DNA of 64,000 nt, taken from contig NZ_JAGFWR010000004.1 of assembly GCF_017599305.1 (NCBI RefSeq), positions 1 through 64,000 of the forward strand, in the 5' to 3' direction. The notes under the pieces were generated by a model. The model did not search any database. It worked only from the letters and a program-made list of their open reading frames with translations, and was not told the origin of the DNA. Shown in pieces: positions 36,511-44,551 of this stretch. Within the stretch, counting starts at the first letter, position 1, and every line of letters begins with the position of its first letter. This DNA comes from Micromonospora antibiotica (GTDB taxonomy: Bacteria > Actinomycetota > Actinomycetes > Mycobacteriales > Micromonosporaceae). A program made the translations under genes and the position numbers.

Positions 36511-36743
36511 CTCGTATCCCCCATAACCATCTCAGTGGTCGTCGCCGGAACATCGTGAATTCCACTATCGGCGACGGGGTCAATTGTTGGCCGTCGAAAC
36601 AGGGCAGGGTTCGTCGCTGAAGCCGGCCGGGTGCGAATGGCCCGGTGGCATATCGTGATCATCTGAGTGTCCGGGGCGGATAGTCGCCGGTGAACAGCCG
36701 GACTACGAAGGACCCGGTGAGACTGTGCCGGCGCGATGGAGGT

Positions 36744-38006
36744 TCATCGGGGCGCCGACCCCGAGTCGGCTGGGTGACCGCTGCGGGCGTATGCGGCGGT
36801 CACCAGGGCGCCGCCGATGAGGGCGGCCGAGCTGAGCGCGAGTGACCAGTGCAGGCCGATGGCGGCGCCGGCCAGGCCGACGGTGAACCCGCTGCCGATC
36901 CGCAGGCCACCGGCGGAGGTGCTGTAGAGGCCCAGGGCCAGGCCGCGGTGGTCCGGGGGAGCGTGCAACTGCACGACGGTCTGCGATATCGACATGGCGG
37001 TGAGGTTTGCCAGCCCGCTGACCGCCAGGGCGGCGACGGCCACGACCAGGCTGTTCGTCAGGGCGAACAGCAGTGTGCACAGACCGACGGCGATCGTGGC
37101 GGCGACGGCCGCGCGTACGGTGGGCCGTACCCAGCCGGTCGCCTCGAACAGCAGGCCGCCGAGCACCGCACCCGCCGCGGTGGCGAACAGCAGCACACCG
37201 TAGGCGGCGCCGCTGTGACCGGCGCCGAGATCCTCGGCGAACTCCGGCATCGTCGACTGCAGGGATGCGCCGACGAAGAACGAGCCGAGGCCGGCTATGA
37301 CGATCATCGCGGTGACAGTGCGGCTGAACCGTATACCGCGGACAGCCAGGATGGTGGAGAGGGGACTGGTCCGGGTGGTGGGTGGCTGGGCGGCGCGGCG
37401 GTGTCCGGTGAAGCGGGTCCGGGCGAGGAAGAGGGTGAGCGGCAGGTAGAACGCGACGTTGAGCAGGATGCCGGTGCTGGGCCCGAGCAGCAGCAGTACC
37501 GAGCCCACCACCGGTCCGCAGAGCTGTCCGAGGCTGCGGAAGGTGGCATTGAGGCGTACCGCGCTGGGCAGTTCACCGGGTCGGCTGAAGTCGTACAGCA
37601 GCAGTTGTTCGGCGGGTCCCCACAGCGCGCCGGCGCAGCCGTGCAGCACGAGCAGCACGGCTGCGTGCCAGATCTGCAGGGTGCCGGTGAGGAAGAGCAG
37701 TCCCCAGGCCAGGGATACGGCCATGAACAGGCCTTGTGCGGCCTGCACGACGCGGCGGCAGTCGTATCGGTCGGCGAGGGTGCCGGCGGCAACCGACAGC
37801 AGGAGGAACGGCAGCCAGTGGCTGATCACCTGGAATCCGGCGAGGGCCGGGGAGTGGAAGGTGCGCCAGAGCACCCAGTAGGTGATGACGTGCTCGATGT
37901 TGTCGGCCATCATGGCCAGGCCCGTCCCGATGAGATAGGGACGGCAGTCGGGGTTGCGTAAAGCGGCGAACCGCACGCCCGCGCTCGGGGCGATGAGGTC
38001 AGTCAT
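36744..38006 (-). CDS. MFS transporter, EntS/siderophore-exporter-like
   Basis: A 420-aa protein with about 12 membrane segments. LADRYDCRRVVQAAQGLFMA is the A-motif-like loop between helices 2 and 3. The start ATG (MTDLIAPSAGVRFAALRNPDCRPYLIGTGLAMMADNIEHV) overlaps the siderophore-interacting protein stop by 8 bases, so they are cotranscribed. The overall look (FRSLGQLCGPVVGSVLL) fits the MFS_3/EntS group exporting siderophores or drugs. Substrate inferred only from the partner. Confidence 0.8.
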   Translation of the reverse strand: MTDLIAPSAGVRFAALRNPDCRPYLIGTGLAMMADNIEHVITYWVLWRTFHSPALAGFQVISHWLPFLLLSVAAGTLADRYDCRRVVQAAQGLFMAVSLAWGLLFLTGTLQIWHAAVLLVLHGCAGALWGPAEQLLLYDFSRPGELPSAVRLNATFRSLGQLCGPVVGSVLLLLGPSTGILLNVAFYLPLTLFLARTRFTGHRRAAQPPTTRTSPLSTILAVRGIRFSRTVTAMIVIAGLGSFFVGASLQSTMPEFAEDLGAGHSGAAYGVLLFATAAGAVLGGLLFEATGWVRPTVRAAVAATIAVGLCTLLFALTNSLVVAVAALAVSGLANLTAMSISQTVVQLHAPPDHRGLALGLYSTSAGGLRIGSGFTVGLAGAAIGLHWSLALSSAALIGGALVTAAYARSGHPADSGSAPR

Positions 38007-38694
38007 CGTGCTTCGCGTTCCAGTACCCCTTGATGAAGATGTCGTGCGCGGCGATGCCCAGCCGGGGCAGGCGGGCGCGCAGGGCGGTGACGGCGCGACT
38101 CTCACCGAGCAGGTAGGCCCGGCCGTGGCCGGCGGGCGGATCAAGCTCGTCGAGGTACGCGGCGAGCGGGTGTGGTGAGCCGGGCGGGCTGCCGTCGCGG
38201 CGGACCCAGATCAGGTGGGTCGCCTGGACGGGTACGCGGTCCTGCTCGTCGCCGATCTCGGCCAGCAGGTAGCTGACCGGACCGGGATCGAGCGCCTCGG
38301 TGATGACGCACAGGGCCGGCAGCGCACTCTCGTCGCCGACCAACAGGTACCAGTCGGCGGGCCGGAGTTCCATTTTGCCGCGCGGTCCGACGAAGCGGAC
38401 GGTCTCCCCGGGTCGGGTGGTCGCCGCCCAGTGTGCGCCGGGCCCGTGGCCCTCGTGCAGCAGCACATCGAGGTCGATCTCGCCGGTTTCCGGTCGGGCG
38501 TGCCGGATCGTGTAGTGGCGTTTCACCTCGCGGTCGCTGCCCGGGAGCAGTATTTCCAGGTCGGCAGCGACGCGGGGTGGGGCCGTGGTCAGCGACTCGC
38601 CGGTCAGCGTGATGCGGACCGTTCGTGGCGTCAGCATGCGACGCGCCGTGACGACAGCGGTGTGGACGGTTCGCACAGGCGCACTCCTCGTCAT
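37999..38694 (-). CDS. Siderophore-interacting FAD-binding protein (ViuB-like)
   Basis: A 231-aa ferric-siderophore reductase-like protein. The FAD-binding beta-barrel contains REVKRHYTIRHARPETGEIDLDVLLHEGHGPGAHWAATTRPGE (RxYT motif); the NAD(P)-binding lobe has LLVGDESALPAL, and the C terminus ends in the typical HDIFIKGYWNAKHDD. It releases iron from imported siderophores in the cytoplasm. Divergent from a TetR gene with operator-like palindromes between them. Confidence 0.88.
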   Translation of the reverse strand: MTRSAPVRTVHTAVVTARRMLTPRTVRITLTGESLTTAPPRVAADLEILLPGSDREVKRHYTIRHARPETGEIDLDVLLHEGHGPGAHWAATTRPGETVRFVGPRGKMELRPADWYLLVGDESALPALCVITEALDPGPVSYLLAEIGDEQDRVPVQATHLIWVRRDGSPPGSPHPLAAYLDELDPPAGHGRAYLLGESRAVTALRARLPRLGIAAHDIFIKGYWNAKHDD

Positions 38695-38696
38695 TT

Positions 38697-38750
38697 CGAG
38701 GCACGATGCCTCGGAATGGAGACCCTAGCAGATACGAGGCATCGTGTATC
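38697..38750. promoter_or_regulatory. Paired operators in the TetR / SIP divergent promoter
   Basis: CGAGGCA-CGA-TGCCTCG (38697-38713) is a perfect 7-bp-arm palindrome. A second site, GATACGAGGCATCGTGTATC (38731-38750), is a near palindrome. The 12-mer CACGATGCCTCG (38702-38713) recurs inverted as CGAGGCATCGTG (38735-38746). Two related sites in a 70-bp divergent promoter region are what a TetR repressor of both directions would use. Confidence 0.65.
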
Positions 38751-38764
38751 GGTATGGTGGGGTC

Positions 38765-39334
38765 ATGAGTACGACCGCTCCACCCGGACGGCCACGCAGC
38801 GAACGCGCCCGCCGGGCCGTCCTGCACGCCGTAGACGACATGCTGGTCGACATCGGGTACGCGGCCATGACCATCAAAGGCATCGCCGAACGCGCCGGAG
38901 TTGGCCGACAGACCGTCTACCGGTGGTGGTCGACCAAGGCCGAGATCCTGCTGGAGGCCAGCGTCATCGACGCGGCCGAGGCGCTGGAAACGCCCGCCCA
39001 GGACGACCCGGTGGCCGACCTCACGACATATCTGCAGGCGCTTGTCGATTTCCTCACCACGTCACCGGCGGGCATGGCCTACCGCGCTCTTCTCGGCGAG
39101 GCGCAGCACGACCCCGCCGTGCAGGTCCTGGTCGGCGACGCCGACCTGCTGGCCGCCAGTACGGCTGCGGTCCTCGATCGGGTCCGGGCCTCGGCTCCGG
39201 CCATGCCCCAGGTCGGTCTGGCCGCCGCCCAGCTGGCCGGTCCGGTGGTGACCACCGTGTTGACCGCCCGTCCGCCATGGACCGCCGATCAGCTGCGCCT
39301 GCACGCCGCCACCCTGATCAAGGGCTGGCAGTGA
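38765..39334 (+). CDS. TetR-family transcriptional regulator
   Basis: A 189-aa protein. The HTH (residues ~10-60) includes DIGYAAMTIKGIAERAGVGRQTVYRWWSTKAEIL; the C-terminal domain is of the TetR_C_11/33 type. ATG at 38765 is preferred over the upstream ATG 38744 because the latter reaches into the operator. It probably represses the divergent SIP-MFS pair and itself. Confidence 0.88.
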   Translation: MSTTAPPGRPRSERARRAVLHAVDDMLVDIGYAAMTIKGIAERAGVGRQTVYRWWSTKAEILLEASVIDAAEALETPAQDDPVADLTTYLQALVDFLTTSPAGMAYRALLGEAQHDPAVQVLVGDADLLAASTAAVLDRVRASAPAMPQVGLAAAQLAGPVVTTVLTARPPWTADQLRLHAATLIKGWQ

Positions 39335-39341
39335 CGCCATC

Positions 39342-39377
39342 CTGACGAGAGGGGGCGTGACGCCCCTCGGTCGTCAG
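39342..39377 (+). terminator. Terminator between convergent TetR genes
   Basis: CTGACGA (39342-39348) pairs with TCGTCAG (39371-39377), and GGGGCG with CGCCCC inside, giving a stem of 13 bp with small bulges. It lies 7 bases after the stop. Confidence 0.7.
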
Positions 39378-39444
39378 CCTCCCTGATGGGTGGTGAGAGG
39401 GGCTGTGCCGCGTGGGCGCACAGCAGGACTTCCGCTTACCGGGG

Positions 39445-40041
39445 TCAGGCCTGCGGCGCTGTGCGCGGTGAGATCGCGTCCCGCACGCATGCGGCCAGGA
39501 GTCTGCGGCGCCGCTCGTGGTCCGCTTCGGGTTCGTCGGCGCTCGCGGCGTAGACGATGCTGGCCGCCGACCAGGAGAACGCCATGCTGAGGACCAGGGT
39601 GAACAGGTCGAAGGGGTCGCCCGCGCGCACTCGGCCGGCGGCCTGGGCCCGGGCGATCTGCGTGAGCTTCGGCTCGTGGTCGGTGGCCCGGCCCAGGCTG
39701 CCGGTGGGCTGCCGTTCCAGGCGTAGCCAGGTCAGCAGCCGGACCAGCTGAGGGTCGCGCAGGTTTTCGTCGTACATCGCCACCGCTGATCCGGGCAGGT
39801 CGTCCGCGTCGAACGGGACCACGCTCATGAGTTGGTCCGCCCGGTCGGCGATGACGGCGTCGAACAGGCCGTCCTTGTTGCCGAAGTAGCCGTACACCTG
39901 GGCCTTGTTCGTGCGCGCCGCTGCGGTGATGCGGTCGATCCGGGCCCCGGCGATGCCCCGTTCGGCGAACTCGACGGCGGCGGCGTCCAGGATGCGGCGA
40001 CTGGTAGCTGCGCCTTTGGCGGTCACGGGGCCTGACGACAT
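39445..40041 (-). CDS. TetR-family transcriptional regulator
   Basis: A 198-aa protein. HTH region ATSRRILDAAAVEFAERGIAGARIDRITAAARTNKAQVYGYFGNKDGLFDAV. The C-terminal domain is of the TetR_C_17 kind common in regulators of oxidoreductases. ATG at 40041 chosen (MSSGPVTAKGAATSRR). Divergent from the alcohol dehydrogenase, with palindromes between. Confidence 0.87.
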   Translation of the reverse strand: MSSGPVTAKGAATSRRILDAAAVEFAERGIAGARIDRITAAARTNKAQVYGYFGNKDGLFDAVIADRADQLMSVVPFDADDLPGSAVAMYDENLRDPQLVRLLTWLRLERQPTGSLGRATDHEPKLTQIARAQAAGRVRAGDPFDLFTLVLSMAFSWSAASIVYAASADEPEADHERRRRLLAACVRDAISPRTAPQA

Positions 40042-40053
40042 GCGACCGACTCT

Positions 40054-40124
40054 AACAAACCGACGGTTCGGTTGCTTCCGGTGTGGCGACCGGCTAGGTT
40101 CAAAAAAACCGAACGGTTTGTTTG
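40054..40124. promoter_or_regulatory. Operator-like repeats in the TetR / ADH divergent promoter
   Basis: AACAAACCGACGGTTCGGTT (40054-40073) and AAACCGAACGGTTTGTTT (40107-40124) share the inverted half-sites ACAAACCG and CGGTTTGT. Both lie within the 95-bp space between the two starts, as in autoregulated TetR/oxidoreductase pairs. Confidence 0.65.
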
Positions 40125-40136
40125 GAAGGAGCATCC

Positions 40137-41186
40137 ATGAGGACGACCATCGGATGGCAGAGCGTGGACGGCACTGTCGCCCTGCAGCGGGCGGCGTTCG
40201 AGCGGCGGGACCTACGCAGCGACGACATCGGGGTCCGCGTCGACTACTGCGGCGTCTGCCACAGCGACCTGCACCTGCTCAACGGCATGATGCCGCACTA
40301 CAAGAACGCCGTAGGCGTCGTGCCCGGCCACGAGTTCACCGGCACGGTCACCGCCGTCGGGGCGGCGGTGACCCGCTTCGCTCCCGGCGACCAGGTCGCC
40401 GTCGGCACCCTCGTCGACTCGTGCGGCGCCTGCCCCATGTGCCAGGTCGGCCAGGAGAACTTCTGCCTCGAACGCCCGACCAGCACGTACGGCAGCCCCG
40501 ACCGGCTCGACGGCACCATTACCAAGGGGGCATACAGCCGCGAGTACGTGCTGCGGGACAAATTCGCCTACCGGCTGCCCGCCGGCCTCGACCCGGCCGC
40601 AGCGGCACCGCTGATGTGCGCCGGCATCACCATGTGGGAACCGCTGCGCGAGGCGGGAATCGGCCCCGGCAGCCGGGTGGCGGTCGCCGGACTCGGAGGC
40701 CTCGGCCACCTGGGGGTCAAGCTCGCCGCCGCCCTCGGCGCCGAGGTGACCGTACTGAGCCGTACCGCCGGCAAGGCCGACGACGCCCGCAAACTCGGCG
40801 CTGTCGAGCTGCTCGTCACGACAGACGACACCCAGCTCGCGCGGGGCGCCAGCCGCTTCGACCTCATCCTGGACACCATCTCCGGCCCGCACGACCTGTC
40901 GCCGTTGCTGCGGCTGCTGACTCTCGAGGGCACCCTCAGCGTGCTCGGCTTCCCCATGCAGACACCGGTGAACCTCATGGAACTGAGCTTCGGCCGTAGG
41001 AAGCTCAGCTCGTCGGGCACCGGCGGCACCAGGCACACGACCGAACTGCTGTCCTTCGCCGCCGAGCACGGCATCACCGCCGACATCGAGCTGCTGCCCT
41101 CCGCCCAGATCCAGCACGCCCTCGACCGTCTCGAACGCGGCGACGTCCGCTACCGCTTCGTACTGGACCTCGCCGACCTCGACTGA
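40137..41186 (+). CDS. Zinc-dependent NAD(P) alcohol dehydrogenase (cinnamyl-ADH type)
   Basis: A 349-aa MDR enzyme. Catalytic zinc ligands: Cys in DYCGVCHSDLHLL and His-Glu in VPGHEFTGTV. The structural-zinc loop is CGACPMCQVGQENFC (four Cys) and the Rossmann motif GLGGLGHLGVKLA. Family members such as YahK/AdhC reduce aldehydes with NADPH. Start ATG 40137 with GGAAGGA 6 bases upstream. Regulated probably by the divergent TetR. The physiological substrate is unknown. Confidence 0.92.
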   Translation: MRTTIGWQSVDGTVALQRAAFERRDLRSDDIGVRVDYCGVCHSDLHLLNGMMPHYKNAVGVVPGHEFTGTVTAVGAAVTRFAPGDQVAVGTLVDSCGACPMCQVGQENFCLERPTSTYGSPDRLDGTITKGAYSREYVLRDKFAYRLPAGLDPAAAAPLMCAGITMWEPLREAGIGPGSRVAVAGLGGLGHLGVKLAAALGAEVTVLSRTAGKADDARKLGAVELLVTTDDTQLARGASRFDLILDTISGPHDLSPLLRLLTLEGTLSVLGFPMQTPVNLMELSFGRRKLSSSGTGGTRHTTELLSFAAEHGITADIELLPSAQIQHALDRLERGDVRYRFVLDLADLD

Positions 41187-41297
41187 GCACCGCGGCCACC
41201 GGTGTTGCGGGCGGAGGTGATGCGCCCGGTCTGCTCCGGCGGACCTCTGTAGGGCTGTCGGGAGACCCGGAGCGGCCACGGCGGGACCTGAGCTCAG

Positions 41298-41349
41298 CGG
41301 CGAAGCCGGCACCCTGGAGATCAGCGATCCCGAGGTGCCGGCTTCGCCG
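41298..41349 (+). terminator. Long hairpin downstream of the alcohol dehydrogenase
   Basis: A perfect 16-bp inverted repeat (CGGCGAAGCCGGCACC at 41298-41313 with GGTGCCGGCTTCGCCG at 41334-41349) around a 20-nt loop. Likely the ADH terminator. Confidence 0.7.
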
Positions 41350-42049
41350 TTCGACCACGCCTGGTGACAGCTGTCGGCCAAGGGGTCGATGTCGAACCCT
41401 CGTCCCCGGAGGCTTCCTCGTAGTCACGGGTCCGACGCACTGCGACATCGACGACGAGTAGGAAACGTGACCGGACCCGGATCGGGAACACCTGACGGAA
41501 CTCCACCAGCCGCCACGGCTGAACTGGGGCGTCGTACTGGGCAACGGCGGTGGTGGACACCGGCCCACCCGGAGCGGCGGACGCGAGACGGAGGCGCTCT
41601 GCCGGTGGGGTTTGGCAGGCAACACCTTGACGATGAGCGCGGCTTCCTCCGGCACGTCAAACGCTGGGCTCGACCGGTCCACGCTCGCTGCCCGACTCGA
41701 GAGGCACGCTGATGAGTTGAAGGAGGACCTCCGCGCTCGCGTACCTGCGTGCGGTGTGACCACCGTATGTCCGGCCTGCCGACGACTACCCCAGCGGGTT
41801 GTGTGAGTCGACGGCCCGGCCGAAGTGCTGCGTCTTGACGCTTCTCCACGAGGGCATGCAGACCGGCGAGGACCGATCCGTGGGGAGGTCGGGAGCAGTT
41901 CCGAGTCGTGGTCGGCTGCTGTCCTACCGGGAGCTTCGTCCTGTCCGGAGCACTCTTACGCCCCGTCCTACCTGCTCAGGCCCCCTTGATCACGATGATC
42001 ATGATGCCCTGTCCAACTGGTGCCGTGTGCCGTCCGTGGTCACCCTGTT
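41350..42049. other. 700-bp region without a supported gene
   Basis: Several short frames look coding-like in part (minus strand 41560-41330 reading VQPWRLVEFRQVFPIRVRSR; plus strand 41612-41806 reading LAARLERHADELKEDLRARV), but none has a full domain, good start and RBS. The stretch most resembles decayed genes of an old insertion. Confidence 0.45.
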
Positions 42050-42487
42050 TCAGAGCTCGACCATGGCCAGCGTCCACTGGCCGTGATCGTCTTCCCAGAG
42101 GGTGACGATCTCGCCGACCGGGACCGAGTTGTACTCGTGCCGCTCATCCTCCTCGTAGAAATCGCCACCCTCCATGATTGCCGCGACTATGCGCAGGGCG
42201 TCTTCGCGAGTGCCGTCGGTGGCTGCCCGGATGCGGGAGACCCGCCACGTGACACCGCTGAGGTCGCGGCCGATGAGCGCACTACCGGGTACGAGATTCT
42301 CGTCGTCATCATCGATCTGGAAGAGAGTGCCGGGACCGTCGACCAGTAGCGTGTCGGTGTCGCCGATCATCAGGCTTTCGTCGATGACCTGCTGTTCGCC
42401 GCGGAGCACCGCCGGGTCGAGCCAGGCAGGCCGCCGGTCGAGTCCGACCGCCCCGATGAAGTCTCCCCAAGCGTAGAGCGCATACAT
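42050..42487 (-). CDS. Hypothetical acidic protein (145 aa)
   Basis: A complete 145-aa frame, ATG start (MYALYAWGDFIGAVGLDRRP), rich in Asp/Glu in the middle (FQIDDDDENLVPGS) and ending in VTLWEDDHGQWTLAMVEL. A TAACAT box lies 6 bases before the ATG (minus strand 42499-42494) with no room for an RBS, so a leaderless mRNA is likely. The family is not recognised. Confidence 0.6.
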   Translation of the reverse strand: MYALYAWGDFIGAVGLDRRPAWLDPAVLRGEQQVIDESLMIGDTDTLLVDGPGTLFQIDDDDENLVPGSALIGRDLSGVTWRVSRIRAATDGTREDALRIVAAIMEGGDFYEEDERHEYNSVPVGEIVTLWEDDHGQWTLAMVEL

Positions 42488-43083
42488 GCACGCATGTTAT
42501 ACAGCGGCAAGACCCATGCTTGTTCGGAGGAGCGGATGACAGCGGGTATGCCCCGCTTCTACTCAAGCGGCCGTGCTGCCGTACTGCTTCTCAGCCGAGG
42601 TGCGGGCGGAGCTTGAACGGCTGGTCGACGACCGTTCGGTGCGGGTCCGGCTGGCGATGGCAACGTCCGAGGTCGTTCCGCCGCACATCAGCAGGCCCTC
42701 GGTGCTGATCCGACGACGCGGTGGCCAGTGCGGCCCGTGAATTCGGTCCGGCATCCGGCAGGTCCTCGGTGGTTCGGGCACCCCGTGTCGGTCACCGGCG
42801 ATCCGCGATCGGCCCAGGTCGATCCGGTGGTGCCCCGTGTGCTGAGGCCGGCAGCGGGCAGGCAATCTCTGCGGCGGTGTGCCGTGGGCGGGGTGGCGGG
42901 TGGGTGGCCTGGATCGCTAGTGTCCTAAATGGACAACGCCTCGGTGGTCCGGGCATGACTGAGCGTCGAGAATGCCGTCGTCCACACGAAAACTCGGACG
43001 ATCCGCAGGATCGGCCACCGCCAACGGACCGTTGAGAGTCTTCGGCCCGCGAGGCTCGATCGAACCCCTGGAGGGCCTGAGGC
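42488..43083. other. 600-bp region without a supported gene
   Basis: The stretch at 42563-42690 can be read as a coding-like fragment (SAEVRAELERLVDDRSVRVRLAMATSEVVPPHISRPSV on the plus strand), perhaps the remains of a regulator gene. The right end carries the GGAGGGCC ribosome site of the EI24 gene. Nothing else is identified. Confidence 0.4.
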
Positions 43084-44259
43084 ATGGATCCGCAGCCGCG
43101 TCCGATTCCGCCGACCGCCCAGATCCTCCCGCCGGCCTATGGCTTCCCACCGGCCTACGAGGTCCCGTCGAGTGCGCAGCTGGCGCCAGTGGTATCGGGG
43201 AAACAAGCGGCGCCGGCTGCCGGTGGGCCGATGGCACGGGACGGGGCCGGTTCGACAGCAGCCCGGATGGCGGGGGCTGCCGGGCATGCCGTCGGGGTCG
43301 CGGGGTACCAGACGCTGCGCGCCGCCAAAGCGGCCGGCACCGGGATCGGCCGGTATTTTATCGGTGTCGGGTACTTCTTCCGCGGCGGCAGGCTGTTCGT
43401 CACCACTCCCGGCCTCTGGACGTTCGTGCTGCTTCCCCTCGCGCTAACCGGTTTGGCGCTGCTGGGCTTGCAGGAAGCCGTCGGGCTGCTGGTCGATCGG
43501 CTCACCGGTTTACTGCTCGGGATCACGTCCGGCTGGCCCGAGGTCGTGCGATGGATCGTCGACAAGGTGCTGTGGGTTGCGGTCAGCCTGTTCTTCCATG
43601 GCGCGATGACCGCGCTCACCGTGCCGCTGACCATGCTGTTCGGGGCGGCGTTCTTCCCGGCCCTGACCCGCGACGTGATCCGGCGCACCGGCGGGACGAG
43701 CCGGGGAGCGCCGCCCTGGTACCGCTCGGCGGCGGTCTGCCTGCGTCAGACGTTCATCGTCACCCTGGTTCTGCACGTGGGCTGGCTGATCATTCTGCCG
43801 CTGCTGTGGATCCCCGGCGTGAACCTCGTCGCGGCCTTCGGAGGCGGTCTGCTGTTCAATGGCTTTCTGATCGGCTCGCTGGTGCTCGCCGTGCCGCTGC
43901 ACCACCATGGCATGAGAGGCGTCGGCGAGCAGATGCGCTTCGCTTGGCGGAACCTCGGCTTCACGCTCGGCTTCGGCATGACCAGCATCTGCTTCCTGAT
44001 TCTGCCGGTGTTGTCGCTGCGGATGCTCACGCTGCTGCCGATCAGCCCGGTGTTCGCGGTGCCGGGCGTCGCCCTGTACCTGCTGACCGCACCCTCCACC
44101 CTGGTCGGGGCGGTCCTGCTACACCAACGGATCGAGTCGGCCGGCAACGCCGGAGCGGCCCGCGATGTCGGCTCCGCCGGGAGTGTTTGGGCATCCGGGA
44201 ATGGTTGGTCGACCGAGCCCAGCGCATTGCCGGCCGCCAATCCCGCGTCCCAGCCTTAG
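43084..44259 (+). CDS. EI24/CysZ-like membrane protein
   Basis: A 391-aa protein. A ~90-residue Pro/Ala-rich cytoplasmic N-terminal part precedes the EI24 domain, starting RYFIGVGYFFRGGRLFVTTPGLWTFVLLPLAL and including TMLFGAAFFPALTRDVI and WLIILPLLWIPGVNLVAAFGGGLLFNGFLIG. About six membrane segments are seen. Family members include CysZ sulfate permeases of proteobacteria; the actinobacterial branch is uncharacterised. ATG with GGAGGG 9 bases upstream. Confidence 0.8.
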   Translation: MDPQPRPIPPTAQILPPAYGFPPAYEVPSSAQLAPVVSGKQAAPAAGGPMARDGAGSTAARMAGAAGHAVGVAGYQTLRAAKAAGTGIGRYFIGVGYFFRGGRLFVTTPGLWTFVLLPLALTGLALLGLQEAVGLLVDRLTGLLLGITSGWPEVVRWIVDKVLWVAVSLFFHGAMTALTVPLTMLFGAAFFPALTRDVIRRTGGTSRGAPPWYRSAAVCLRQTFIVTLVLHVGWLIILPLLWIPGVNLVAAFGGGLLFNGFLIGSLVLAVPLHHHGMRGVGEQMRFAWRNLGFTLGFGMTSICFLILPVLSLRMLTLLPISPVFAVPGVALYLLTAPSTLVGAVLLHQRIESAGNAGAARDVGSAGSVWASGNGWSTEPSALPAANPASQP

Positions 44260-44551
44260 TACCTCTTCGGGGAAATCACCTGATGGTCCATTGAGTCAGT
44301 GGGTGCTCGGGAGCCGTCGGACCAGTGCGCGCCGCGTGGACCTGGGCACGCCTCGGTGCGCCTAGCGCTCCGTCCGGCGGCCGTTGCCGCTGCCGGGTGA
44401 TTTCGACGTATCAAAGGGCCGCCTGGTGACTCGTCACAGATCGATGCGGCGGGCTGAGCGATATCGGGTATGGCCCGCCCGAGAAGACCCGACGTCCTGC
44501 ACACAACGCCGATCGACGCCCGCCCCACTCGGTCGACGCCGCCCGGATCGG

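Noticed and set aside
36849-37961. 370-codon plus-strand frame opposite the MFS gene
   Set aside because: Antisense shadow; the minus strand carries clear membrane segments and an MFS loop motif.
36744-38694. Part of a siderophore biosynthesis cluster
   Set aside because: Only an exporter and a reductase-like protein are present; no NRPS, NIS synthetase or hydroxylase gene is within the window.
41612-41806. 64-codon plus-strand frame reading LAARLERHADELKEDLRARV
   Set aside because: Partly coding-like but no RBS and no similarity; kept only as a note in the gap entry.
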